Shown here: piece by piece, positions 27,747 through 37,312 of the stretch
How positions within the stretch are numbered: position 1 is the stretch's first letter
Layout: every line of letters begins with the position of its first letter
From: Phenylobacterium sp. J367
GTDB taxonomy: Bacteria; Pseudomonadota; Alphaproteobacteria; Caulobacterales; Caulobacteraceae
NCBI RefSeq assembly: GCF_024699985.1
Contig: NZ_JAJONA010000001.1
Location: 3,044,501 to 3,108,500 of the forward strand
DNA: 64,000 bases
Direction: 5' to 3'
Notes under the pieces: generated by a model
The model's database searches: none
Seen by the model: the letters and a program-made list of their open reading frames with translations, nothing else
What the model was told of the DNA's origin: nothing
Translations under genes and position numbers: made by a program

Positions 27747-27875
27747 CTAGGCGGATGCGCGCCGTCGCCCCGTGCGGGTGGTAATAATCGTCATCATGGG
27801 CATGCCGAGCGCGCACACGGCCGCGACGGGCGTCTGCCCGGCGGCTTTGGCGGCGATGGCGACCGGTTTGGTCAT
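27747..27875 (-). CDS. Leader peptide with Ile-Ile-Thr-Thr codons (attenuator)
   Basis: A 42-codon frame from ATG 27875 to TAG 27749-27747 has the run [16 protein letters not shown] at its end. The control codons ATT ATT ACC ACC are unusual here: ATT is rare in this GC-rich DNA. About 30 bases after the stop comes a terminator hairpin, the layout of classic amino-acid biosynthesis attenuators such as thr and ilv leaders. Translation may instead start at an internal ATG (27797 or 27803). I infer that isoleucine and/or threonine supply controls the downstream genes. Confidence 0.6.
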   Translation of the reverse strand: MTKPVAIAAKAAGQTPVAAVCALGMPMMTIITTRTGRRRASA

Positions 27876-27959
27876 GGCGGCCCTTGAAGTGACGGCTGAG
27901 CCTTACCTTGTTTCGCCGGCCGGCGGAACCCGTCGCCCGGCGAAGGACGTTCGAGAGGC

Positions 27960-28668
27960 ATGGAACACCCTGACCGTGAGCGCGCGCACCGCGCCTGGCG
28001 CGCCGCAGACCGCATCCGCAAGCTGTCCGACGACCTGATCAAGGTCGGTCCCTGGGGCCTCGGCCTCGACGGCGTGCTGGCCTGGGCGCCCGGCGTCGGC
28101 ACCGTCTATTCGCTCGGCGCGGGCGGGCTGCTGCTCTACGAGGCCAGCCAGTGCGGCGCGTCCAGGGCGACGCTCGGCAGGATGGCCGCCTGGCTCGCCG
28201 CCGACACCGCCTTCTCGGGCGTGCCGGTCGTCGGCTGGGCCATCGACACCTTCTTCCGCGGCCACCGAATGGCGGCCAACCTGTTCGAACGGGCCACCGA
28301 CGACCGGGCGAGCGTCGGCAAGCGCTTCAACCTGGCCGGCGCCTATCTGGTGACCGGCCGCGAGGCCCAGGCCGCCGCCCTCTACCGGGAACTGGTCCGC
28401 GACGGCCAGTTCACCTACGCCTACAGCAACCGGCCGATGGACAACCGCAACGTGCCGGTCCGGCGCTTCAATATCGCCGACGGAGTCGGCCCGCCGCCTC
28501 GCCCAGATCGAGGCCCGCAACCCGGCCTTCGCCCCGGCCCCGGCCTCCGGCGTCCTGTCCGCCGAAAGCTTCGGCACGCCGGTCGCCGCCACCGTCGGCG
28601 GCCTGCCGGGCGGGCGGATCTCGGACGAGCGGGCGATGGCGCTCGACGCGGCGACCAACGGCGGCTGA
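27960..28668 (+). CDS. DUF4112-like membrane-associated protein (frameshifted)
   Basis: About 235 residues. The N-terminal half carries the DUF4112-type pattern ALDPLLG-like GLGLDGVLAWAPGVGTVYSLGAGG, then hydrophobic segments around residues 45-65 and 78-96 (VVGWAIDTFFRGHRMAANLF). The C-terminal half is Pro/Ala/Gly-rich. An extra C at 28490-28492 shifts the frame; repaired, the tail reads DGVGRRLAQIEARNPAFAP and ends ALDAATNGG. Function is unknown. ATG at 27960 follows GAGAGG. It diverges from the attenuator unit. Confidence 0.7.
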
Positions 28669-28690
28669 TCAGGCCCCCCGACCCTCAGGG

Positions 28691-28723
28691 AAGCCGGAGG
28701 CGGCCCCTCCGCCTCCGGCTTTC
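28691..28723 (+). terminator. Terminator after the DUF4112-like gene
   Basis: AAGCCGGAGGCGG (28691-28703) pairs with CCGCCTCCGGCTT (28709-28721) with a 5-base loop and a short T tail. It lies 22 bases after the stop. The remaining bases to 28917 hold the upstream region of the next gene, with no clear promoter seen. Confidence 0.8.
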
Positions 28724-28917
28724 GTCCGTCCAGGGACGTCTCGCGGCCATGCCGAAACGGCCGTCGGAGCCTGGCTGGCGATGCCTTGCGCGCATCCCTC
28801 AATCCACCCTTGGCATTGGTTATCGCCAGGGGCCGCACATAGTCTCCTCGTCAGGGAAATCGACCGGCAAAGCCGGCAATCGCGGCGCCTCAGCCGCCCA
28901 CGGGGAGAAACATCGGG

Positions 28918-30030
28918 ATGCACAGGCGACAGTTCCTTGGCGCGACCGGTCTTGCGGCCGCCGCGCTCACCACCTCCGGCACGGCCGCGCTCGCCCAGGA
29001 GAGCGCCCGCGCCAAGGCCGCCAAGGCCAAGGGGAAGATGAAGCTGGGCTGCCAGAGCGGCCCCGCCACCGACGAACACTTCGCGTTCTTCGCGCGCTTC
29101 GGCGTCAAGAACATCTGCGCCAATCCGCAGATCGCCGATCCCAACCGGCTCTATCCCACGGTGGACGAGCTCCGCGCCCTCCAGGACCTCGCCGGCAAGT
29201 ACGACATCTCCCTCGACATCGCTGACAGCGTGATGCTGCGCTCCTCGCACATCGATCGGGAGAAGAACCCCGCGATCATGCTGGGCCAGAGCCCGCAGCG
29301 CGACCGCGACATCGAATCGTTCCAGACCCTGATCCGCAACTGCGCCCAGGCCGGCGTCCCCGCCGTGAAGTACAATATGAGCATCCTGGGCGTGCTCCGG
29401 AACCACACGATCAAGGGGCCCGGGGACGCCGAGTACGGCGGCTGGAAGGCGACGGGCCCGAAGCCCGCGGCCGCCCTGACCCGCGCCGGGCCGGTCGATC
29501 CGGAGCGCTTCTGGGAGCGCATCCACTACTTCCTGGACCGCGTGGTGCCCGTGGCTAACGAGTACAAGGTGCGCATCGCCTGCCACCCGCAGGATCCGGG
29601 CACGCCGCCCGAGGGCTGGCAGAGCGTCCACAACGTGCTGGGCACCATCGACGGCATGAAGGCCTTCGTCGCCTACAAGGACAGCCCCTACCACGGCTTC
29701 AACTTCTGCCAGGGCACGACGTCCGAAAACCTGGCCAACCCGTCGGAGGAGATCTTCGACGTGATCCGCTACTTCGGCTCGCGCAAGAAGATCTTCAACG
29801 TCCACTTCCGCAACATCCGCGGCCGCCGCGGCGAGTTCGTCGAGACCTATCCGGACGACGGCGACGTCGACTTCGTGCGGGCCATCAAGACCTACCAGGA
29901 AGTGGGCTACGACGGGATGCTGATGCCCGACCACGTGCCGCGCGTGCCGGGCAAGCCGAACGGCAGCCAGGAAGGCTTCGCGTTCGCCTACGGGCACATT
30001 CGCGGCCTGCTCCAGGCGCTCGACGCCTAA
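28918..30030 (+). CDS. Tat-exported mannonate dehydratase-like (UxuA family) protein
   Basis: A 370-residue protein with an N-terminal twin-arginine signal (RRQFLG at 3-8, then a hydrophobic stretch ending ALAQ). The body resembles UxuA TIM barrels: KYNMSILGVLRNH, IACHPQDPGTPPEGWQSVHNVLGTIDGM, KIFNVHFRNIRG and GDVDFVRAIKTYQEVGYDGMLMPDHVPR, which carry the expected His/Cys/Asp metal-site positions. UxuA dehydrates D-mannonate to 2-keto-3-deoxygluconate in the cytoplasm, so the export signal is unusual. The ATG follows GGGGAGA. A TonB-dependent receptor starts 36 bases later, so the pair may process an incoming sugar acid outside the inner membrane. Confidence 0.8.
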   Translation: MHRRQFLGATGLAAAALTTSGTAALAQESARAKAAKAKGKMKLGCQSGPATDEHFAFFARFGVKNICANPQIADPNRLYPTVDELRALQDLAGKYDISLDIADSVMLRSSHIDREKNPAIMLGQSPQRDRDIESFQTLIRNCAQAGVPAVKYNMSILGVLRNHTIKGPGDAEYGGWKATGPKPAAALTRAGPVDPERFWERIHYFLDRVVPVANEYKVRIACHPQDPGTPPEGWQSVHNVLGTIDGMKAFVAYKDSPYHGFNFCQGTTSENLANPSEEIFDVIRYFGSRKKIFNVHFRNIRGRRGEFVETYPDDGDVDFVRAIKTYQEVGYDGMLMPDHVPRVPGKPNGSQEGFAFAYGHIRGLLQALDA

Positions 30031-30065
30031 GCCGCCGTCCCGAACTCCAGCACCAAGGCAAGACG

Positions 30066-32808
30066 ATGAACACTCTGCTGCTGCGGACGGCGTCCGCGCT
30101 CGTCCTCATGGCCGCGGCTTCCACCGCCGCCGCCCAGACCTCCGCCGAACCCGCCGACACCGAAGTGGGCGAGGTTGTGGTCACCGGCTCGCACATCGCG
30201 CGGGCCGGCTTCGAGGCCCCGACCCCGGTCACCGTGGCGTCCAGCGAACAGCTCACCAACGCCACGCCCACCACCATCGGCGACGCGCTCCGCCAGCTTC
30301 CGGCGCTGAACGCCTCGGTGGGGCCGCGCGGCGCACAGACCTCGGGTGGGCAGGGGGGGCCTTCCTGGCGCTCCGCAACCTCGGCGCCATCCGCACCCTC
30401 ACCCTGTTCGACGGCCACCGCTTCATCTCGCAGGCCGGGTCGGGCCTGGTGGACTCCAACCTCTTCCCGCAGGCCCTGGTCAGCCGGGTGGAGGTGGTGA
30501 CGGGCGGCGCCTCGGCGGCCTACGGTTCGGACGCCGTGGCCGGCGTGGTCAACTTCATCCTCGACCGCAACTACGACGGCTTCAAGGGCGAGGCCCAGCT
30601 CGGCTCCTCGGACCGCGGCGACGGTCATGAGCAGCGCTACAGCCTGGCCTACGGCACGGACCTCCTGGACGGCCGCGCCCACTTCATCGGCAGCCTCGAG
30701 TATTTCAAGGCCAACGAGATCCCCGAGCGGCTGTCGCGCGAGGTGGCCCAGCGCAGTTGCCAGATCATCACCCTGCCGGCCGGCAGCCCGACGCTGCGCG
30801 ACTACCAGTGCAATGTCCGGGTCTCCAACGCCAACTTCAACGGCCTGATCACCACCAACGGCCCGCTGCGCGGCACGACGTTCGACGACGCCGGCAATCC
30901 GGTGCCGTTCAACTACGGCACGCTGGTCACCGGCTCGACCATGGTCGGCGGCGACGGCGTCATCCCGCAGTTCGCCCCGCTGTCGGCCGGCATCGACCGC
31001 CGCGTCGGCTTCGGCCGGCTCAGCTACGAGATCGACGACACCTGGACGGCCTACGGCGAACTGCTGGTGGCCCAGAACCGGGTCGGTTACCAGGTCGGCT
31101 CGTTCTCCAACATGCTCGGCAACACCGCCCTGCGGATCCAGCGGGACAACGCCTTCCTGCCGGCGTCGGTGCGGGCGATCATGGTGGCCAACAACATCTC
31201 CAACTTCCAGCTGGGCAAGTACCTGAACGAGCTCCCCAAGAGCCAGGTCATGACCATGGACAACGTGGTCCGCTTCGCCGGCGGGGCCGACGGCTCGATC
31301 GCCGGCTGGGACGCCAAGCTGTACTTCGAGCTCGCCCAGAGCGACCGCAAGCTGCAGATCGGCAACGACCTGATCCTGCCGAACTACGTCCGCGCCACCG
31401 ACGCCATCGTCGATCCGGTGAGCGGCCGCATCGTCTGCCGCAGCAACGTCGGCGCCGATCCGGGCTGCGTGCCGGTCAATCCGTTCGGCAAGCCGGAGCT
31501 GACCCAGGACCAGCGGCGCTACATTGTCGGCACCAACTACAACGGCATCGACAGCCACGAATATGTGGCGGCCTTCAGCCTCGCCAACGACGTCTTCGAC
31601 CTGCCGGCCGGCCCCGTCTCGGTCGCCCTTGGCGGCGAGATCCGCGAGCTGGGCTTCAGCCAGGTGGTCGACGACAGGTCGACCGCGCCGAACTTCGTGA
31701 CCAACGGCCAGGGCGTCTACCGGGTCGGCAACGCCCGCCCGCAGGAGGGCGAATACAATGTGAAGGAAGCCTTCGTCGAAACGGCCATCCCGCTGCTGCG
31801 CGACGCCGCCTTCGCCCAGAGCCTGGAGCTGAACGCCGCCGGCCGGATCACCGACTACTCCACCAGCGGCACCGTCGGCACCTGGAAGGTCGGGGCCTCC
31901 CTGGACGCCGTTCGACGGCCTGCGCTTCCGCGGCACGCGCTCCAAGGACATCCGCGCGCCGACCCTGAACGAGCTCTTCCAGGCCGGCGTCACCAACTTC
32001 ATCCCGTCGGTGTTCGACGCGGTCCGCCAGGTGCAGGTGACCAACGCCCGCTCGATCACGCTCGGCAACCTCGACCTGAAGCCGGAGAAGGCCGACACCA
32101 CTGTGCTCGGCGTCGTCTGGTCGCCGTCCTTCGCGCCGCGGCTCGACCTGTCGCTCGACTACTACAAGATCAAGATCGACGACGCGATCTCCACGCCCAA
32201 CAACAACTTCCTGCTGGAGCAGTGCGCGGCGGGCGTCCAGAGCCTCTGCCAGTACATCATCCGCGACGCGGCCGGGAACCTCCTGACCATCAACCTGGTG
32301 CCGCTGAACCTGCAGAAGTTCGAGACCGACGGCTTCGACATCGAGGCCAGTTACCGGATGTCGCTCGACGACTGGGCGCCGGCGGTCGGCGGGGAACTCT
32401 CGCTTCGGGCGATCGCGAACTACACGGGCAGCTACATCACCGTGCCGCAGGGCGGGGTCCCCGAGGACCGGGCCGGCGAAAGCGGCACGGCGCCGGAGTG
32501 GCGCGCGGTGTTCCAGGCCAACTACGAACGCGGCCCGCTCGGCCTCTTCGTGCAGGCCCGCTACACCGGTCCCGGCTGGTACGACCTCTACACCGCCCCC
32601 CACCGACCTGCGGCAGATCCGGATCGACGACGAGACCATCTGGAACGCCAGCGCCAGCTACACCTGGGAAACCGGGGCCGGCGAGTGGAAGGCCTACGTG
32701 AACGTCCAGAACCTGTTCGACAACCTGCCGCCGGACCTCGTGCCGACGGCGGGCCAGTACGACCCGGTCGGCCGCTTCATCCGGGCCGGCATCAAGTTCG
32801 AATACTAG
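30066..32808 (+). CDS. TonB-dependent receptor (second; three frameshifts)
   Basis: Outer-membrane receptor of about 913 residues. It has a signal peptide (1-24, ending AAAQ), a TonB-box-like GEVVVTGSHIARAGFEAPTPV, and a plug with RVEVVTGGASAAYGSDAVAGVVNFILDR. A long barrel contains FRGTRSKDIRAPTLNELFQ and ends AGIKFEY. Three indels break it: a lost base next to the G run at 30353-30359, an extra base near 31907-31911, and an extra C in the six-C run at 32596-32601. The QAGSGLVDSNLFPQALV plug type is common among sugar-related receptors of Caulobacterales; the ligand is unknown. Probably co-transcribed with the UxuA-like gene. Confidence 0.9.
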
Positions 32809-32840
32809 CCCGAAAGGGCGCATCCTCCCCTCAACGCCTC

Positions 32841-32874
32841 GGGCGGCGGACCACGGTCCGCCGCCCTCTTTCTT
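32841..32874 (+). terminator. Terminator after the second receptor
   Basis: GGGCGGCGGAC (32841-32851) pairs with GTCCGCCGCCC (32856-32866) around CACG, followed by TCTTTCTT. It lies 32 bases past the receptor stop. Confidence 0.85.
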
Positions 32875-32931
32875 GTTGGCGCCCCGGCTTGGCCGAAGCC
32901 CGAGACCCACTGGGCTCCGCACCCGCTCCAG

Positions 32932-33050
32932 GCCCTCTCCCTACCCTCTCCCTCTCGGGCTTCGCCCGGGGGAGAGGAATGGAGCTAGAGTCCAAAGCTA
33001 TCACCTCCTCTCCCCCCGCGAAGCGGAGAGGGAGAGGGTAGGGTGAGGGC
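32932..33050. repeat. Compound inverted repeat (REP/MITE-like)
   Basis: A 25-base arm at 32932-32956 (CCCTCTCCCTACCC core) is repeated inverted at 33026-33050 with one mismatch. Inside lie two smaller hairpins, CTCTCGGGC/GCCCGGGGGAGAG and CTCTCCCCCCGC-GAA-GCGGAGAG. It has no coding content. Intergenic repeats with this CCCTCTCCC/GGGAGAGGG signature are common in bacterial genomes. Confidence 0.75.
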
Positions 33051-33103
33051 TGCAGCCGAAAAACCTTGACTCTGCCGGCTCCGCATGTTCTCGTTTCGTT
33101 CTC

Positions 33104-33716
33104 ATGGACGCCAGCCCCGCAGACTTCGCCGAAGACCGTCACACCGTGACTCTCCGCGCGCTCGCGGGGATGAGCCTGGAGCTCTGCCGCGACCTGCAGC
33201 ACCGCGCCATGAACGCCGAGAACCCCGAGGACGCCGTCCGCCTCGCCACCGCCTTTCACCGGGTCAGCCGCGGCCTGCGCCAGACGCTGGCGTTGGAACT
33301 GAAGCTGGTCCGCTACAAGGACGAGGTGGCCGAGAAGGCCAAGGCCAAGGTCGACCTCGCCGAAGCCCGGGCGAAGGCCGAGGCTGATCTGCACGAGCTC
33401 GCCGTCGACCAGCGCCGGAAGGACGTCTGGGAACAGGTCGGCGACTGCTTCTGGACCGAGCACGAAGGCGCCGACTGGAACCTCCCCCGACGACGGGATC
33501 GAGAGACCCGACCGCCCGCCGCCCGAAGACCCCATGTGGGACAGGCTCGAGGCCTTCCTCGACGCCGAGGAAGCCAAGCCCGACTTCCTCACCCGCGACT
33601 TCGACCTCCTGGTCATCGAGGCCTGCGACGCCATCGGCGCCGACCCCACCCTCATCTACGACATCCGCGGCCGCGAACCCGCCGAGCCCGAGCCCGCAAC
33701 CGCCGACTCCAGCTAA
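33104..33716 (+). CDS. Uncharacterised protein with helical N-terminal half (frameshifted)
   Basis: About 203 residues after repair. The first ~125 residues are strongly helical, with heptad-like charged stretches (VAEKAKAKVDLAEARAKAEADLHELA) suggesting a coiled coil. The C-terminal part reads PMWDRLEAFLDAEEAKPDFLTRDFDLLVIEACDAIG. An extra C in the run at 33484-33488 breaks the frame; repaired, it reads DWNLPDDGIERPDRPPPEDP. I do not recognise the family. There is no signal peptide or membrane segment. It is flanked on both sides by intergenic repeats. Confidence 0.65.
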
Positions 33717-33729
33717 CCCCCCTCCGCTC

Positions 33730-33749
33730 ATCCCGGCGAAAGCCGGGAT
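33730..33749. repeat. Small hairpin repeat with GAAA loop
   Basis: ATCCCGGC (33730-33737), loop GAAA, GCCGGGAT (33742-33749), in the context TCATCCCGGCGAAAGCCGGG. This is a widespread intergenic element type in high-GC proteobacteria. Confidence 0.6.
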
Positions 33750-33786
33750 CCAAGCCGAGTCCGCAGCCGCGCTGCGCGCGGAATGC

Positions 33787-33935
33787 ACCACAGAAAACAC
33801 AGAAGGACACAGAAGGCGGGCCACCGGATGGCTTGGCGCCTCGATCACCATGCGCGCCTTCCAGGCGCGCGATTCAGCCCCTCACCGACCTCGGCCGACT
33901 CGCCCCTTCTGTGTGGTTCTGTGTGTTTCTGTGGT
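33787..33935. repeat. Long inverted repeat of the CACAGAA type
   Basis: The arm at 33787-33816 (ACCACAGAAAACACAGAAGG start) recurs inverted at 33905-33935 with one gap and two mismatches. About 88 bases separate the arms. They are A/G-rich unlike the surrounding DNA. The structure suggests a non-coding miniature element or dispersed repeat. Confidence 0.65.
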
Positions 33936-34075
33936 TCCAAAACCCGGACCGCACCCAGGCCCGCCCGCGACGCACGGCGTCCACGCCGCACCCTCTCAGC
34001 ACCGCAGCGCGCAAAATGCGTCCCGGTCTTCGCGTCGCGAAACCGGGATGTCACGAAGAGGGAGGTCGCTTGCCC

Positions 34076-35654
34076 CTAGGCCCTCGGCCCGGCCCCGTCG
34101 ACCCGTCGCGGCAGGCCGTCCGGATTGCCGTCCCGCAGCGCCGCCGGGAGCAGGGCGTCCGGCACGTCCTGGTAGCTCACCGGCCGCAGGAACCTGCGGA
34201 TCGCCAGCGAGCCCACCGAGGTCCAGCGGGCGTCGGAGGTCGCCGGCCAGGGGCCGCCGTGGACCATGGCGTGGCCCACCTCGACGCCGGTTCCGAAGCC
34301 GTTCCAGACGATCCGCCCGGCCTTGCGCTCCAGCACCGGCAGCAGCGGCCGGACCGCCTCGTGGTCGGCGGCGTCGGCGTGGACGGCGATGGTGAGCTGG
34401 CCCTCGAGACCTTCCAGCGCCGCCTTCACCTCCGCGGCGTCCCGGCAGCGCACGACCACCGAGGCCGCGCCGAACACCTCGGCCTGCAGCGCCCTGTCCG
34501 ACGTGAAGGCCTCGGCGCTCGTGGCGAAGACGCCCGCCTGGCCCTGGTTCGCGCCGCCCTCGGCGCCGCGGCCCACGACCTCGACCGCCGCGTGCGACGC
34601 AAGCTGCGCCACGCCCTCGCAGTAGGCCCGGTGGATGCCGGGCGTCAGCATGGTCGCCGCCGGCGCCCTGCATCACCGCCTCGCCGGCGGCCGCCAGGAA
34701 GGTGTCGAGCCCGGGGCCCTCCACGCCGATGACGATGCCGGGATTGGTGCAGAACTGGCCGGCGCCGAGCGTCAGCGCGCCCACATAGGCCCGGCCGATC
34801 TCGGTCGCCCGGGCGTCCAGCGCCGCCGGCATCAGGACCACCGGATTGATCGCGCTCATCTCCGCATAGACCGGGATCGGCTCCTCGCGGTCCTGGGCGA
34901 TCTTCAGCAGCGCCAGCCCCCCGCGGCGCGAGCCGGTGAAGCCCACCGCCTTGATCGCCGGGTGGGCCACCAGCGCCTGGCCGACGGCGATATCGGCGTC
35001 GAACAGCAGCGAGAAGACGCCTTCCGGCAGGCCGGCGTCGGCCACCGCCTTCTGGACCGCGCGGCCGGCCAGCTCGGAGGTCCCGGGATGGGCGTTGTGC
35101 GCCTTGGCGACCACCGGGCACCCGGCGGCGAGCGCCGAGGCGGTGTCGCCGCCGGCCACGGAGAAGGCGAGGGGGAAGTTGCTCGCCCCGAACACCGCCA
35201 CGGGTCCCAGCGCCACGTTGCGCAGCCGCAGGTCGACCCTCGGCATCGGCTTGCGGTCGGGCATCGCCGGGTCGATCCGCGCGTCGAGATAGTGGCCGTC
35301 GCGGACCACGGCGGCGAACATCCGAAGCTGGCCCATGGTCCGGCCGAGTTCGCCTTCGAGCCGCGGGCGGGGCAGACCGCTCTCGGCCATGGCGCGCTCG
35401 ACGATTTCGGCGCCCACCGCCTGCAGGTTGTCGGCGATGGCGTCCAGGAAGCGCGCGCGGACCTCGGGCGGAGTCTCGCGATAGGTGTCGAAGGCCGCGT
35501 CGGCCAAGCGGCAGGCGGCGTCCACATCGGCGGGCGTGGCGCCGGCGAACGGCGGGTCGAGGGCCGCGCCGGTCGCCGCCTCCACGCCGCGGATCTCTCC
35601 GCCCTGGCCCCGGACCGCCCGGGCCCCGATCAGCATCTCGCCGGTAATCGTCAC
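34076..35654 (-). CDS. 2-oxoglutarate semialdehyde (2,5-dioxovalerate) dehydrogenase (frameshifted)
   Basis: Aldehyde dehydrogenase of about 525 residues, the size and type of alpha-ketoglutaric semialdehyde dehydrogenases. Visible are the cofactor region [20 protein letters not shown], the glycine motif FTGSRRGG, the catalytic Glu in [10 protein letters not shown] and the catalytic Cys in GQFCTNPG. An extra base in the CCC run at 34666-34668 (plus strand) shifts the frame; repaired, it reads [17 protein letters not shown]. It oxidizes 2,5-dioxopentanoate to 2-oxoglutarate, the last step of the D-glucarate route whose other genes are at 37313-39701. The MFS gene lies just upstream on the same strand. 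Confidence 0.88.
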
Positions 35655-35678
35655 GCCTGCCTGCCTGCTCTCTTGGAT

Positions 35679-37013
35679 CTAGGTCCTGTTCAGCGTGACC
35701 CGCCGGATCTCGCCCACGACGAAGAGATAGGAGACCAGGGCGACGAGCGCATTAAGGGCCACGAAGGCCAGGGCGCCGGTGAAGGAGCCGCCGCTGGCCT
35801 CGACGATATAGCCGATGGCGATCGGGGTGGTGATCCCGGCGACGTTGCCGAAGGTGTTGAAGAGGCCGGCGTTCAGGCCGGGGATCTCCTTGGGCGAGGT
35901 GTCGGCGACGACCGCCCAGCCGAGCGACCCGATGCCCTTGCCGAAGAAGGCCAGCGTCATCAGCCCGATCACGGCCGCCGGGGCGTCGACGTAGTTGCAG
36001 CCGATGATCGCGGTCGACAGCAGCATGCCGCCGACGATCGGGATCTTGCGGGCCAGAGTCAGCGAGCCGGTGCGGCGCAGGATGCCGTCCGAGATGATCC
36101 CGCCCAGGATGCCGCCGAAGAAGCCGCACAGGGCCGGCAGGGTGGCGGCGAAGCCGGCCTGCAGGATCGACAGGCCCCGCTCCTTCACCAGGTAAACGGG
36201 GAACCAGGTGAGGAAGAAGTAGGTCATGGCCGTGATGCAGTACTGGGCCACGTAGACGCCGATCAGCATGCGGGTGGAGAGCAGCTGCTTGATCGCCCCC
36301 CAGCTCGGGCCGGCCTTGGCGTCGTCGGCCTTTTTCTCGTCCATGTCGACGAGGGCGCCGCCCTCCACCAGGTAGTCGATCTCCGGCTGCTTCATCAGCG
36401 GGTGGCGGCGCGGCGGGTGGATCATATTGATCCACAGCAGGGCGACCGCGATGCCGATGGCGCCCATCACCCAGAAGACGTTGCGCCAGCCGAACTCATG
36501 GACGATCCAGGCCATGAAGGGCGCGAAGATCACCGTCGAGAAGTACTGGGCCGAGTTGAACACCGCCGAGGCGAAGCCGCGCTCGTTGGTCGGGAACCAG
36601 GCCGCCACGATCCGGGCGTTCGCCGGGAAGGACGGGCTCTCGGCCAGGCCGACCGCGAAGCGCAGGGCGAACAGCAGGGCGACCGCCGCGCCGCCGGTCA
36701 GGAAGCCCACCGTCCCCTGCAGCAGGGTGAAGGTCGACCAGAGCGTGATCGAGGCCGCATAGACCCACTTCGATCCGAAGCGGTCGAGGATCCAGCCGCC
36801 CGGGAGCTGGCCGATCACATAGGACCAGCCGAAGGCCGAGAAGATGTAGCCCATGGTCACCGGCGACAGCTTCAGCTCGTCGGAGAGGGCGGGCCCCGCG
36901 ATCGAGATGATCGCCCGGTCGGCGTAGTTGATGACGGTGATGAAGAAGATCAGGCCGAGGATCAGGAACCTGACGTTCCCCCTGGCCGTCCTGCCTGCGG
37001 TTGCCGTGGTCAC
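35679..37013 (-). CDS. MFS sugar-acid transporter (glucarate/galactonate type)
   Basis: A 444-residue permease of the anion:cation symporter branch. It has about 12 membrane segments, [19 protein letters not shown] at the first helix, [23 protein letters not shown] in the first loop region and [24 protein letters not shown]. Members carry D-glucarate, galactonate or other hexarates. I chose the GTG at 37013 because GGGGAGA precedes it by 7 bases and the protein then begins like its relatives. It is divergent from kdgD-gudD and followed by the semialdehyde dehydrogenase, which fits uptake of glucarate or galactarate. Confidence 0.88.
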   Translation of the reverse strand: MTTATAGRTARGNVRFLILGLIFFITVINYADRAIISIAGPALSDELKLSPVTMGYIFSAFGWSYVIGQLPGGWILDRFGSKWVYAASITLWSTFTLLQGTVGFLTGGAAVALLFALRFAVGLAESPSFPANARIVAAWFPTNERGFASAVFNSAQYFSTVIFAPFMAWIVHEFGWRNVFWVMGAIGIAVALLWINMIHPPRRHPLMKQPEIDYLVEGGALVDMDEKKADDAKAGPSWGAIKQLLSTRMLIGVYVAQYCITAMTYFFLTWFPVYLVKERGLSILQAGFAATLPALCGFFGGILGGIISDGILRRTGSLTLARKIPIVGGMLLSTAIIGCNYVDAPAAVIGLMTLAFFGKGIGSLGWAVVADTSPKEIPGLNAGLFNTFGNVAGITTPIAIGYIVEASGGSFTGALAFVALNALVALVSYLFVVGEIRRVTLNRT

Positions 37014-37312
37014 CTGGCGTCTCCCCGAACGATGCTTGCCCGGCGGGTCTCGCGCCCGCCTGCGCCCGTCGGCGCGACGGACGGTCAGGGGTGGAGGGTA
37101 GGGCGCCGCCGGAGAACAGGTCCATGCCGCTTCGGGCATTGAATGATGCGGAAAGCGCATCGACGGGGCGGTCTCGGACCCGGCGGGGACGTGCATTGCC
37201 GATGGGCCGGCGATGCGCGGTCGGCATCGACCGATCCGCTCTTTGGCTTGGACCCCCCGGATCGCGGCGCCTAGGGTCCGGCCAGCAAGCGTGCATCCGA
37301 ATTAGGGAAATC
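37014..37312. promoter_or_regulatory. Divergent control region of the glucarate genes
   Basis: Almost 300 bases between the MFS gene (minus) and kdgD (plus). Several GCAT/ATGC dyads occur: GCAT-N6-ATGC at 37136-37149, GCGCATCG near 37156, and GTGCATTG...GATGCGC around 37191-37218. The LysR gene downstream makes this region a plausible operator. I see no convincing -35/-10 pair. Confidence 0.4.

Larger units (their letters stand above)
33717..34075. other. Repeat-rich intergenic region, no gene
   Basis: Between the convergent coiled-coil and aldehyde-dehydrogenase genes. It holds a hairpin at 33730-33749 and a long inverted repeat at 33787-33935. The rest is without coding character. I see no clear terminator with a T tract for either gene. 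Confidence 0.6.

Noticed and set aside
27772..28038. 88-codon plus-strand frame over the leader region
   Set aside because: It has no ribosome site, overlaps the start of the DUF4112-like gene and is antisense to the leader peptide, whose codons and hairpin explain the region better.
32821..33060. Second terminator or small RNA in the CCCTCTCCC repeat
   Set aside because: The repeat has no T tract or promoter-like element. The real terminator is the hairpin at 32841-32874.
33787..33935. CRISPR-like repeat
   Set aside because: There are only two arms in inverted orientation with unequal matches; no direct repeats, no regular spacers and no cas genes.
34635..37142. 835-codon plus-strand frame
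   Set aside because: It overlaps the aldehyde dehydrogenase and MFS genes on the other strand, which have complete family motifs. The plus-strand text is repetitive Gly/Arg/Asp.
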